A stretch of DNA of 64,000 bases, taken from contig JACHMT010000002.1 in NCBI GenBank assembly GCA_014208095.1, forward strand, positions 1,550,001 to 1,614,000. The letters run 5' to 3'. The position numbers were made by a program, and so were the translations under genes. Below are positions 1 to 8,508 of this stretch, in pieces. The DNA is from Actinospineispora eucalypti (GTDB lineage Bacteria; Actinomycetota; Actinomycetes; Mycobacteriales; Pseudonocardiaceae). Numbering within the stretch: the first letter of the stretch is position 1; each line of letters starts with the position of its first letter. Below the pieces are notes generated by a model. That model did not search any database, was not told the origin of the DNA, and saw nothing but the letters and a program-made list of their open reading frames with translations.

Positions 1-2
1 CC

Positions 3-1577
3 GGCCAGGAGACGTCCGGCGGTCTGGCCTCGGCCTTGCTCACCGCACGCAAGGCGAGCTCACTCGCCGCGGCCGGCCGAGCCCACGATGCCCGGGAGGC
101 CTACGGCGTCGCCGTCGCGCTGCTTCCCGGGGAGGGCGCACAGGCGGAGCGTGCGCAGGTGCTCTCGGGCTACAGCGTGGCCCTCCTGCAGGCCATGGAT
201 TTCGCCGGCGCACGGACCGCCGCGTTCGCGGCGCTCACGCCGGCCCGAAGCGCCGGGGCCAGCACGATCGAGGCGAAGACCCTGGCGGTGCTGGGCTTCA
301 GCCAGGCGTACCTGGAGGACCCGGTGGCGGGCTCGGCGGCGCTCGCCGAGGCGCTGGCCGTCGCGGAGCGGACGGGCGAACCGGCAGCGATCGGAGAGGC
401 CCACCTACGCCGCGTGGAGCTCCTGACCGGCCCGCTGAACCAGCTGATCGACGGTGTCGAGTGCGCCCGGCAGGGCGTCGTCCGCATGCACTCCCTCGGG
501 CTGGCGCGCACCGCCGGGGTAACCCTGCTCACCCACGCCGCGAACGCTCTCTTCCGCCTCGGGCGCTGGGACGAGGCACAAAGCACGGTTGCCGAGGCGT
601 GGGCGCTCGCCCCCTCGGGGGCCGCAGCGCTCGAGGTGCGGTTGGCGCGCAGTCGACTCGACCTTGGCCGCGGCCGGCTGGAGGCCGCGGCGGACGATCT
701 CGAAGCGGTAGACCTCCTCGCCCGCTCGACGGCCGGACCTCGGCACCGGATACCTCTGATCGTCCTGCTCGCCGCGCTCGAACTGTGGCGGAAGTGCCCG
801 GCCGAGGCGCTGCGGCACATCGAGGAGGGGCTCACCGTGGCGGAGGCCGGCGCCGATGACATCTGGTCGCTCGCGCCGCTGGTCTGGCACGGAACCCGGG
901 CGTGGGCCGACACGACAACCTCGGGCCTGCCTCCGCCCTCGCCGATCCAGATCAGGCGCCTCAAAGACCATCAGGCCGAGCTGGCACGACGCGGGAGCAA
1001 CGCTGTCCCGGCGATTCGGTCGGTGGTGGAGACGTTCACGTTGATGTGTGCCGCCGAGACGGCGCGGGCCGAGGACAACCCCGATGCCGGCGCCTGGGAA
1101 CGAGTCACGGAGCTGTGGGAGCGGCACCACCAGCCCTACCCGGCGGCGTACGCCCGGTTGCGGCGCGCGGAGGCGTTGTTGAGCCGGCACTCGCGCGCCG
1201 CCGCCGCATCCGACGACCTCCGGAACGCCGAACGAATCGCCCGGCGCCTGGGCGCGGAACCACTGCTGGCGGACATCGTCGACCTCGCGGCCCGCGCCCG
1301 GGTCTCCCTGGACGGGCCCGTACAGCCCGAGAGCCGGGTACCCGCCCAGAGACGCGTCGGCCGCGGCCCGTTGGACGCGCTCACCGCTCGTGAGCTCGAG
1401 GTGCTCACCGAGCTCGCCACCGGGTTGACCAACCGGGAGATCGCCCACCGGCTGTTCATCAGCGAGAAGACGGTCGGGGTGCACATCAGCCGGATCTACA
1501 TGAAGATCGGGGTGCACAGCCGCGTACAGGCGAGCGCCGTGCTGCAGCGGTCACGCCCGGCGTCAAAGCCGCGGTGA
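3..1577 (+). CDS. LuxR/LAL-type transcriptional regulator, 3' part
   Basis: The reading frame is open from the left edge, so this is the C-terminal part of a larger protein whose start lies outside the window. About 440 residues are Ala/Leu-rich helical repeats of TPR type, followed by a C-terminal HTH. The HTH begins LTARELEVL and continues with TNREIAHRLFISEKTVGVHI, the classic LuxR recognition helix. Such a helical middle plus terminal HTH is typical of large ATP-binding LuxR (LAL) regulators, whose N-terminal ATPase would be upstream; that ATPase is inferred, not seen. It converges on the ECF sigma gene and the two coding ends overlap by 15 bases. Target genes cannot be told from this sequence. 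Confidence 0.88.
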   Translation, partial: GQETSGGLASALLTARKASSLAAAGRAHDAREAYGVAVALLPGEGAQAERAQVLSGYSVALLQAMDFAGARTAAFAALTPARSAGASTIEAKTLAVLGFSQAYLEDPVAGSAALAEALAVAERTGEPAAIGEAHLRRVELLTGPLNQLIDGVECARQGVVRMHSLGLARTAGVTLLTHAANALFRLGRWDEAQSTVAEAWALAPSGAAALEVRLARSRLDLGRGRLEAAADDLEAVDLLARSTAGPRHRIPLIVLLAALELWRKCPAEALRHIEEGLTVAEAGADDIWSLAPLVWHGTRAWADTTTSGLPPPSPIQIRRLKDHQAELARRGSNAVPAIRSVVETFTLMCAAETARAEDNPDAGAWERVTELWERHHQPYPAAYARLRRAEALLSRHSRAAAASDDLRNAERIARRLGAEPLLADIVDLAARARVSLDGPVQPESRVPAQRRVGRGPLDALTARELEVLTELATGLTNREIAHRLFISEKTVGVHISRIYMKIGVHSRVQASAVLQRSRPASKPR

Positions 1578-2153
1578 GGCTTCCACCTCCGCCTCGATGA
1601 GCAGGCGCAGTTGCCGTAATGCGCGCGCACGGGTCGGCCCGATGCTCCCGACGGGGATTCCGGTCCGGCGGGAGAGCTCGGCGTAGGCGGGCGGATCGTC
1701 CTCGAACAGGAATCCGAGCAGCATGCCCGAGCGCGCCGGAAGCGACGCCATGAGCCGCCGTAGTCGTCGAGCGGTGTCGGCGTCCACCGCTCGTTGTCCG
1801 ACGTTGCAGGTCGGGTCGGGACGGTCGGCCGCCGCGTCGGTGTCGAACGGACACGATCTCCGCTGATCGCTGAGGATCCGGAGGCACTCCCGCCGCGCGG
1901 TCGTCATCAACCACCCGGCCAATGCCTCCGGCTCCCGGAGCTGCCGGTGACGCTCGATCATCCGCAGCCACGTCCGCTGAGTCACATCCCGAGCGTCGGC
2001 CTCCTGGAGGCGGTAGCTTCCGATCGTCGCCGCGACGGCCGGTTCGAAGCGGTTCACGAGCTGTTCCCAGGCGTACTGGTCGCCTCCCTCCGCCCCGCGA
2101 AGCAACTCGGTCGTGGTCGGCGTCCGCGACAGCCCGGGGTCGATGGCAATCAT
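1563..2153 (-). CDS. ECF-type RNA polymerase sigma factor
   Basis: A 196-residue protein with sigma-70 region 2 (DARDVTQRTWLRMIERH, then GWLMTTARRECLRIL) and a region 4-like HTH near the end (YAELSRRTGIPVGSIGPTRARALRQL). It should direct RNA polymerase to a small regulon. The ATG at 2153 was chosen because AGGAGA lies a few bases upstream; an upstream start adding 15 residues is possible but has no ribosome site. No anti-sigma factor is adjacent. It is co-directional with the DUF5995 gene 121 bases upstream, so it may belong to the end of that transcription unit. Confidence 0.85.
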   Translation of the reverse strand: MIAIDPGLSRTPTTTELLRGAEGGDQYAWEQLVNRFEPAVAATIGSYRLQEADARDVTQRTWLRMIERHRQLREPEALAGWLMTTARRECLRILSDQRRSCPFDTDAAADRPDPTCNVGQRAVDADTARRLRRLMASLPARSGMLLGFLFEDDPPAYAELSRRTGIPVGSIGPTRARALRQLRLLIEAEVEASPRL

Positions 2154-2274
2154 GGCGGTTCTCCTGGCCTTCGGTCGGTTTCGACGCGAGACCAGCATTG
2201 ACCGGAATGGCCGTCGAAGCGTCAGGTGAACTACCTATCTACGCCGCGATTCACACCCTACGCCGACCTACGTA

Positions 2275-3162
2275 TTAGCCGATCGGACTGACCATCACCT
2301 TGGTCATGCCGGCGACACCACCTTCTTTCTCGAGCACGATCTCCCTGAATCGCTCTCGCCCGAACACCCGGCCGGGGAGCCCGAGGATTCGCTCAGGAAC
2401 CCAGACCGATCGCTGCAGCAGCGAACGACCGGTCAAAATCTGGGCCACTTTGTACGATTCCCAGTTGAGCTTCTCCCGCACGACTTGTTCCTGCTGGTCG
2501 TCGGTCGCCGCCGCGAACGACATCGCGTCCCACCAGACACGCTCCCGGTAGTGGGCGAGGCCGGCCTCACTGATCTTCTCGTCAAGCCCTCCGAGCGCAT
2601 GGTCGATCAGCGCGATTCCCTGGCCGTAATCCCTGGCCAGAACGTCCTGGATAGGACCGAGCGACCGGATGAGCAGGTTATTGACCTGGTCGTGGTCGAA
2701 CTTCCGTCGGTGCAGCGCCAGGTGGCTCGCGGTGTCCCCGTGCTCCTTGAGGTTCGCCGCGACGGCGTACGGCAGGTCGTAGTTGATGTGCGCGTTGATG
2801 CCCAGGAGCGCGTTCTGCACGACCGTCGGGCTTCCCTGTACGGCGGTTCGGTGAGCGATCTTCCAGGCGCGCTCCACATCCGGGTTGGGGTCGCGTTCAA
2901 AGGTGCTGAGCGACCGGAAGTACAAGCTGGCGAACAGCCCGGAGAGTCTCGCGATCCACGGCGGATCCAGAAAGATCTGCTTCTTGTAGTCGCCGAGCTG
3001 GTTGACTGCGGCGTGCACCTCCAAGGTCATGATGTAGTAGAGCCGCAGGAATATCGCCCGATTGTCGTTGCGCTCGTGGAAGTGGTCCAGGGCGGCGCGC
3101 ATGCAATGGAGGGCCTCGTCGATGTCACGAGGGCGCTGCGCGGCAATATCGGCTGAATTCAT
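2275..3162 (-). CDS. DUF5995 family protein
   Basis: A 295-residue soluble, helical protein with the motif NAHINYDLPYAVA near residue 124, which I associate with the DUF5995 family of unknown function in actinobacteria. Conserved His/Asp/Arg residues (NAHINYDLP, then HRRKFDHDQVNN) could bind a metal or small molecule, but this is inference. GAGG lies about nine bases upstream of the ATG. It starts 34 bases after the small membrane protein gene and is probably co-transcribed with the LodA/LodB block. No signal peptide or membrane segment is seen. Confidence 0.72.
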   Translation of the reverse strand: MNSADIAAQRPRDIDEALHCMRAALDHFHERNDNRAIFLRLYYIMTLEVHAAVNQLGDYKKQIFLDPPWIARLSGLFASLYFRSLSTFERDPNPDVERAWKIAHRTAVQGSPTVVQNALLGINAHINYDLPYAVAANLKEHGDTASHLALHRRKFDHDQVNNLLIRSLGPIQDVLARDYGQGIALIDHALGGLDEKISEAGLAHYRERVWWDAMSFAAATDDQQEQVVREKLNWESYKVAQILTGRSLLQRSVWVPERILGLPGRVFGRERFREIVLEKEGGVAGMTKVMVSPIG

Positions 3163-3195
3163 CGTTGACGCCTCATTCTGTGTTCGAAACCTCGC

Positions 3196-3654
3196 TCAGC
3201 CCGAGCGTCCGCTACCGGGGCTGGTTGCCACGAGCCCCACTACACCTCCCAGCGCTGTTGTCGCGAGCGCCAGCGGACCTTCCGCGGCCTTTCCCTGGTA
3301 AAGCAGTAGAAAGGCCATGAAGCCAAAGATGAAAATGGCTGCCGCGAGAGTCGCGACGACTATGTACCAGAGGGTCTGTCTCGTTTTCCGATCCGGTGTG
3401 CCGAGGAGGCCGTCGGCCACTTCCGCCCGCTGCTCCGTGGCTAGCGCGTTGACCGCCGCTACCGCGGCATCCTTCTGTTGTTTCGGGGTGTCCAGGTTTC
3501 GCACGACGGTTGCGACCAGGTCCTGCTGCTGCGCCGGCTCCAGTTTCTGCGCCGCGAGGTCCGCCAAGGACGCCGCCGACTCCGCTCCCAGCAGGTCCGC
3601 ATGCTCAGTTGGGCGCTGGTCCGGCCGCGTGGACCCGTTTCCCTGTTCCGGCAT
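3196..3654 (-). CDS. small membrane protein with helical N-terminal domain
   Basis: A 152-residue protein. Residues about 25-90 are predicted helical, acidic and Ala/Gln-rich; two hydrophobic segments follow (around WYIVVATLAAAIFIFGFMAF and LALATTALGGVVGLVATSPG). The ATG at 3654 follows a strong GAGGAGG. The N-terminal half would be cytoplasmic if the usual positive-inside rule holds. It lies 38 bases after the ferritin-like gene and 33 before DUF5995. I do not recognise the family. The position suggests a membrane anchor or accessory for the oxidase locus, which is inference only. Confidence 0.7.
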   Translation of the reverse strand: MPEQGNGSTRPDQRPTEHADLLGAESAASLADLAAQKLEPAQQQDLVATVVRNLDTPKQQKDAAVAAVNALATEQRAEVADGLLGTPDRKTRQTLWYIVVATLAAAIFIFGFMAFLLLYQGKAAEGPLALATTALGGVVGLVATSPGSGRSG

Positions 3655-3692
3655 GGCTGCCTCCTCTCGATCGTCCGCGGTGTGCTGACCGT

Positions 3693-5480
3693 TCAGGGGG
3701 TCGGGTCCGGTTCGTGCTGGACCCCGACCGATCCGGGTGGGGAGTTGTCGGGGCAGCCGTCGCTGATCCACTGACGGATGAACGAGACCCGTTCGGCGGG
3801 CACGGGCGGGCGAAGTCGCGGCATCCGGGTGCGGGGTACGGGGTCGGACAGGCGGGCGATGAGCGGCGCCGCGTCGGGGTCGGCGACGACGCCGCCCTGG
3901 TCCTCCATGACGGGGGGCGTGCCGAAGAACCGCAGGGCGAGGAACCCATCGCGGGTCGTCCCGGCCCAGAGGTTCCCGTGGCGGCCGATGGTGAACCCGC
4001 GCACGGCCTCCTCGAGGATCGTGACCACCTTCGCGAAGCCGGTGGGGAGGTTTTCGGGCGGGATCCCCTCGCCCCGGGCGAGCGAGGACATGACCGCTTG
4101 CGCCCGGAGGTCCGATTCCACCATGTGCTCGAGAAACGGCTCGGCGTCGATGGGCGGGAGCTCCTCGCGGACGAGCCGCACCGAGGCGAGGGAGACGTCC
4201 AGGTGCCTGCGCCAACGTTGTTCCTCGCCGTCCGGCAGGTTCAGGGTGTACGGCAGCTCGAACGGCGGACCCGCGTGGGTGCCGGTGGCGGGTTCCTCCT
4301 TGGGCAGGTTCACGAGCTTGCCGGCGATCTTGCCGAGGTACCGCATCTCGTCGAACGCGCCGACCAGCAGCAGTCCGCGCGCCGTGCGGTCGCCGAGGCG
4401 CGGGCCGGGTGCGGAGGAGTACACGGGTTGGTCCAGCAGCAGGAAGTGCGCCAGCTGTTGCAGCAGCATCCGGTAGCGGAGGTTGAACAGCCGCGCCCAC
4501 GCCCGCGCTCGCCGGTGGGTGATTCGGCCCGGGTCGAGTTCCTGCCCCGCCCCCGGCGGGCTGGTGTTCGGGTTGGTCGCCACGGGGTGGGCGACCTGCG
4601 CGCCGGCGTCGACCAGCGTCGAGACCCTCTTGTAGATCTCCAGGAACCGCTCGAAATGTGACTCGGTCCCCACCGGGCCGAGGTCGGAGCCCTCCCCCTG
4701 CTCGCCGATCTTGGAGACGGCCTTCCTCGCGGCGTCGCGCAGCGGGCCCGGGTCGGTCTCGGGGAACGACTCGACGATCAGCTTCTCGCCGGCGGCCGCC
4801 GAGCGGGGCTCGAACCCCCAGTCGTCGAACGTCGCGTGCCGCCCGCCGGTGTCCGGCCGGATGTCGGCGTCGGCGAGGCCGGTGGCGAACAGGTGGTCGA
4901 GGCGTTCGAATATGCGCCCGACGTGGCGAACCTCCTGCCCGCCGTTGGCCTTGACGGCATCCTCGCGGATCCGCTCGACGAGTTCCGCGTCCCCCGCCGA
5001 CACGGTGTCCGGCAGCGGCATCGGGCTCTCCGCGATGACGTACTTGGCCAGCGAGTCGAGCGACAGGGGTTCGAGCGCGAACCTGAATGGCGAGACGTCG
5101 GTGGCGCCCGCCGACCGGTTCCGGTCGAGGTGCACCTGCCCACCGACCAGGTGCAGGAGGTTCTGCACGGTGGCCAGGTGTCCCATCTCCTCCCGCGCGA
5201 TCTGGGTGAGCAGGTCACGGATCTCCCGCAGCTGCTGCTCATGGGGACCGGCGACGACCCGTACCGAGTAGGCCGCATAGAGGTACTGCACCATCAGCGC
5301 GTGCTCGATCTCGGCCGCCGCGGTGAGCAGGAAGACGGCCTCGTCGCGGGGCTCCAGCGGCGGGTCGTGCAGCGAACCGGACGGACCCGCCTCCGGTGCG
5401 ACGGACGCGTTCGAGGCACCGTCGCGACCCCGCGACGGCACCGGCGTGATCGAGCCCGGGGTGAAGAACCGTGTGTCCAC
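3693..5480 (-). CDS. ferritin-like (VioB/RebD N-domain type) di-iron protein with extra C-terminal domain
   Basis: A 595-residue protein. Residues about 45-130 carry the ferritin-like signature: AAEIEHALMVQYLYAAYS and, one helix later, REEMGHL, giving the ExxH/EExxH-type ligands of a di-iron site. The domain resembles the iminophenylpyruvate dimer synthase (VioB/RebD-like) N-terminal family. The last ~114 residues (482-595) form a separate domain with GTTRDGF, a short RMP motif and WISDGCPD, repeated at the N-terminus of the BNR protein encoded at 8509-10155. The GTG start has GAGGAG six bases upstream. It follows lodB by 28 bases. An oxidative or structural role beside the quinoprotein oxidase is likely; its reaction is unknown. 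Confidence 0.82.
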   Translation of the reverse strand: MDTRFFTPGSITPVPSRGRDGASNASVAPEAGPSGSLHDPPLEPRDEAVFLLTAAAEIEHALMVQYLYAAYSVRVVAGPHEQQLREIRDLLTQIAREEMGHLATVQNLLHLVGGQVHLDRNRSAGATDVSPFRFALEPLSLDSLAKYVIAESPMPLPDTVSAGDAELVERIREDAVKANGGQEVRHVGRIFERLDHLFATGLADADIRPDTGGRHATFDDWGFEPRSAAAGEKLIVESFPETDPGPLRDAARKAVSKIGEQGEGSDLGPVGTESHFERFLEIYKRVSTLVDAGAQVAHPVATNPNTSPPGAGQELDPGRITHRRARAWARLFNLRYRMLLQQLAHFLLLDQPVYSSAPGPRLGDRTARGLLLVGAFDEMRYLGKIAGKLVNLPKEEPATGTHAGPPFELPYTLNLPDGEEQRWRRHLDVSLASVRLVREELPPIDAEPFLEHMVESDLRAQAVMSSLARGEGIPPENLPTGFAKVVTILEEAVRGFTIGRHGNLWAGTTRDGFLALRFFGTPPVMEDQGGVVADPDAAPLIARLSDPVPRTRMPRLRPPVPAERVSFIRQWISDGCPDNSPPGSVGVQHEPDPTP

Positions 5481-5508
5481 TGTGCGCTCCTCGGGTAGGG
5501 CGGGGCGG

Positions 5509-6576
5509 TCAGGCCGCGGTCCGGTGCCGGCGGCGCCAGAACGCGCTCTCGGGCCACCGCCGCTCGCGTCGGTAGTGCGCCAGACCGGCCGCCACGTGGG
5601 CGCGATGACCGGCCGCCGTGTCCGCCGCGAACGCGGCCAATGCGCCCCCGCTGTCCCGGTCGAGCACCGCCTCGGCCGCGCGGATCGCCGAGGTCAAAGC
5701 CACGGTCAGCCCCTGGCCGGAGAGCGGGTCCAGCGTTCTGGCCGCGTCGCCGACCGCGACCCAGTCGCGCCCGGCGCAGAGCTTGGCGACCCGGGCGTCG
5801 GCGGGCGCGAGATGGCACGTCGACTCCCCGACCACCTCGGCGACGAGGTGGGTGTGCGACAACGCCCGCGCGCGGAAGCGGCGACGTTCCTCGGACCCGG
5901 CCGGGAGGACGTCGGCGTCGGTGAACAACGCGGTGACCGCGCGCCCGCCGGGCAGCGCCGCCGCGTACCACCACCCCTCCGGGCATGCCTCGATGAGGGT
6001 CCTCGGGTCCGGACGGTGCGCCCGTCCGAAGCGAACCAGCCCGACCAGCCGGTCATCCCCTCGCTGAGGACCCCCGTACCTGGAGGCGACGCGAGCCCCC
6101 CGCCCGCTCGCGTCGACCAGGAATGGCGCGCAGACCGTGCCGCGTTCCCACCGCACGGTCCAGCCCGGGTGCTCGCGGTCCACCCGCGCCGCCCGGGGCA
6201 ACGCCAGGATCCGGGCACCCTCGGCGCGAGCCGCGTCGAGCAGCATCGAGTCGAACCGGTCCCGATCCACATGCCACCCCGTGCCGTGCGGATCGACGAT
6301 GAAGTCGTTCTCCCGGGGCCGGCCGTCTCCCCAGGACGCAACGGTGCCCGGCGACGCGAGGTGGCCGGCGGCCAGGAACGTGTCCCAGACACCCAGCGCC
6401 ACCAGCGGCCGGATCACCGAGGGCGGCAGGGTCTCGCCGATTCGGGGGCGATGCCGCCGGTCACGGGTCACGAGCACCACCGATCGGCCGCCCCGGGCGA
6501 GCGTGACGGCCGCGGCGGCCCCGGCCGGACCGCCGCCCACGACCACCACATCGGCGATGACGCCCGTCGAGGTCAC
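5509..6576 (-). CDS. lodB: LodB-like FAD-dependent oxidoreductase (CTQ maturation flavoprotein)
   Basis: A 355-residue flavoprotein. The N-terminal Rossmann motif is VVVVGGGPAGAAAAVTLARG and the second FAD motif is VAVGDAARTLDPLSGQGL, as in the halogenase/geranylgeranyl-reductase-like superfamily that contains LodB. In known Lod/Gox systems LodB is needed for building the cysteine tryptophylquinone cofactor of LodA. The start is the GTG of a GTGA overlap with the lodA stop codon, so the two are translationally coupled. A longer upstream reading frame exists but only shadows lodA. The coupling to lodA makes the assignment firm; a halogenase role is unlikely. Confidence 0.87.
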   Translation of the reverse strand: MTSTGVIADVVVVGGGPAGAAAAVTLARGGRSVVLVTRDRRHRPRIGETLPPSVIRPLVALGVWDTFLAAGHLASPGTVASWGDGRPRENDFIVDPHGTGWHVDRDRFDSMLLDAARAEGARILALPRAARVDREHPGWTVRWERGTVCAPFLVDASGRGARVASRYGGPQRGDDRLVGLVRFGRAHRPDPRTLIEACPEGWWYAAALPGGRAVTALFTDADVLPAGSEERRRFRARALSHTHLVAEVVGESTCHLAPADARVAKLCAGRDWVAVGDAARTLDPLSGQGLTVALTSAIRAAEAVLDRDSGGALAAFAADTAAGHRAHVAAGLAHYRRERRWPESAFWRRRHRTAA

Positions 6577-8036
6577 GGCCGCCGTCGAGTGAACTGTGGG
6601 TCCCGGTCGACCTCGACGAACACCGTCTCCGCGCCGGCCTGCCGGGGGACGATGAACCCCAGCCGCTGCACGTTGTCGACCATCTCCTGGAACGGGCCGA
6701 TCGGGGCCTCCCAGTCCGCGACGCTCCCGGGAACGTCGTGCGGGTCGGTCATCACCCGGTCGGGCCGCTGCGACGGCCACCAGTCGCCCTCACAGGCCCG
6801 GAAGTCCGCCTGCCACGGCACCGCCATGATCTCGGTCAGGCAGCCGGGGTAGACCTTCCCGGTGTTGGTGCGGTCGAGGCGGAACGGCCGGGAGTAGATG
6901 TCCGGGTCCTTGAGGTTCAGGCCGCCCTCGATACCGGGGAAGAAGTTGTTCCCGGTGCAGCGCTCGAGGGCCGCGCGGTCCAGCAGCCTCGGCACGGTCT
7001 CGGCCGCCGCCGGCGCGCCGAGGTCGCTGACGAAGTCGCCCGCCACCCACTGGTCCAGGTAGGTCCGGAGGAACGCCGGGAGCTCGAACATCGTCAGATC
7101 CGGGTCCTTCACCCTGGCCGCGACCTGTGCGCGGATGCGCTGGTTGGCCGGGGCGGGATCGGCCAGTTCGTCCCACTTCAGTGGCACCAGGCCGGCCCAC
7201 TGGTCCCAGTCGTCCACCCAGCGCAGCGCCACCGTCCGCTCGATCATCGGCTTGATGTGCCGGACGAAGGACGGGCGGGTCTCGGGCCGGAGCGCCCCCT
7301 TAGTGATGCCGCACTGGAACGCGATGTCGTAGAGCGACACGGTGGCGTCGATGCCCGGCGCGAAGTCGGGCGGCGCCACCACCACCCAGGCCTGCTCGTG
7401 CACCGCGACGGGCTTCTGGCCGGGCAGCGTCACCGACGCCGAGACCGGGCCGTCGGACACGTCGTCGTGCCAGCGGTCGTTGTTGGCGAAGTTGTCGAGC
7501 GGCGCGCCGGGCGGCACGGAGCCACTGGCGCCGCGGCCGCCCAGCACGATCAGCCGGCCGGCCTGGTCCGTCCGGATCTCGCCGAGGTAGACCTGCTTGC
7601 CCAGGAAGGTCCCCGCCAGGGTCTCCGGCCCGTGGTCGGCGCCCGCGACGGTCACCGGCCGGGGGCTCCTGATGACCAGGCTGTCGCGGTTGGCCACGGT
7701 GCGGTTGCGCCGCGCCGCCGGACCGGCGACGTGGTCGAGCGCGGCCTTGCGGTTCACCAGGTCGACGCTCCACTCCACGTGGGCCTCGGCCCCGACCTCG
7801 CCGATCAGCTCCAGGTTCCCCGAGATGTCCTGCTCGTACTCGAACACCCGGAACCGGGCCGCCTGGCGCTTGATGCGGCCGTCCTTCTTGTAGGCGGTCA
7901 CCGCCGTTTCCGCACCGCCCGGGCCGATCTCGACGCCCGGTGAGCCAGGGATCTCCGGACCGAGGAAGAACGCGGACTGGTGGTTGCCGACGCGGGCGAC
8001 CCCGATCGCGGGGTGGATCTTGTAAACCGTGCCCAT
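6573..8036 (-). CDS. LodA/GoxA family CTQ-dependent amino-acid oxidase
   Basis: A 487-residue protein starting MGTVYKIHPAIGVARVGN, the hallmark N-terminus of LodA-like quinoproteins. The conserved C-terminal block contains CTGNNFFPGIEGG (Cys360) and CEGDWWPSQRPDRV (Trp419/Trp420). Their spacing is close to that of the crosslinked Cys and Trp of Marinomonas LodA, so Cys360 plus one of these Trp residues are the likely cysteine tryptophylquinone precursors; this is my assignment by eye. Known members oxidise the epsilon-amine of lysine or the alpha-amine of glycine, releasing H2O2. It is shorter than LodA/GoxA (about 680-730 residues), so the substrate cannot be predicted. GGGAGA precedes the ATG. 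Confidence 0.9.
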   Translation of the reverse strand: MGTVYKIHPAIGVARVGNHQSAFFLGPEIPGSPGVEIGPGGAETAVTAYKKDGRIKRQAARFRVFEYEQDISGNLELIGEVGAEAHVEWSVDLVNRKAALDHVAGPAARRNRTVANRDSLVIRSPRPVTVAGADHGPETLAGTFLGKQVYLGEIRTDQAGRLIVLGGRGASGSVPPGAPLDNFANNDRWHDDVSDGPVSASVTLPGQKPVAVHEQAWVVVAPPDFAPGIDATVSLYDIAFQCGITKGALRPETRPSFVRHIKPMIERTVALRWVDDWDQWAGLVPLKWDELADPAPANQRIRAQVAARVKDPDLTMFELPAFLRTYLDQWVAGDFVSDLGAPAAAETVPRLLDRAALERCTGNNFFPGIEGGLNLKDPDIYSRPFRLDRTNTGKVYPGCLTEIMAVPWQADFRACEGDWWPSQRPDRVMTDPHDVPGSVADWEAPIGPFQEMVDNVQRLGFIVPRQAGAETVFVEVDRDPQFTRRRP

Positions 8037-8048
8037 GGTTCTTCTCCC

Positions 8049-8477
8049 TCAGGAATCGGTGTGTCGGATCGTGAGCGACCGCCCCGCGGCCGAAGGGACT
8101 CTCAGGACGGTCGCCTCGACGGAGTCCGCGAACGGCCGGGAGAACGGGTACCCCATGTCGCGGGTGTCGGGATAGCGGTCGACCGCGCCGCAGAAGCTCA
8201 TCGAGCCGCATTCGGCCGACGGGCGCACCAGGTCCCGGACCGCGTTCGAGCAGAACACGACCAGCCGGTACGGCATGCCGTCCTCGGTCCCGCGGGGCAG
8301 CAGCAGCGTGTAGGGCCAGCCGCGGTCGCAGTAGTCGGGATCGTTCGGGTCGGCCGCGCCGTCCAGGACGGACTGCGGGTCCGGCGGAAGGGCCAGCGCG
8401 CGCGCCGGCTTGTGGTGAGTCACGAAGATCGCCAGCGCCTGTGCGACCAGCCCCGCGGCTCGATCATCGTCGGCATT
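8049..8477 (-). CDS. short protein with hemocyanin C-terminal domain signature; start unclear
   Basis: About 125-140 residues. Two motifs in order match the end of the arthropod hemocyanin/hexamerin C-terminal domain: GWPYTLLLPRGTEDGMPYRL (hemocyanins have GWPxxxLxPKGxxEGM) and CGAVDRYPDTRDMGYPFSRP (hemocyanins have CGxxxxxYPDKxPMGFPFDRP). The copper-binding domain is absent here and in the neighbours. The start is uncertain: no ATG lies in frame after the upstream gene, a GTG at 8423 and a CTG at 8450 are possible, and an ATG at 8476 with a good GGAGAGG site is in another frame. It sits 12 bases before lodA, so it is probably an oxidase-complex component; no function is established. Confidence 0.68.
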   Translation of the reverse strand, partial: NADDDRAAGLVAQALAIFVTHHKPARALALPPDPQSVLDGAADPNDPDYCDRGWPYTLLLPRGTEDGMPYRLVVFCSNAVRDLVRPSAECGSMSFCGAVDRYPDTRDMGYPFSRPFADSVEATVLRVPSAAGRSLTIRHTDS

Positions 8478-8508
8478 GAGGGTCCTCTCCGGGTTCGCCG
8501 ACCTCCGG

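Noticed and set aside
3510..4661. A 383-residue plus-strand frame
   Set aside because: It lies opposite the ferritin-like gene, has no recognisable domain and no ribosome site; the minus-strand frame carries clear motifs.
6577..6780. A longer N-terminus for LodB
   Set aside because: The extra residues lie inside lodA in another frame, and the GTG of the GTGA overlap gives a natural start just before the FAD motif.
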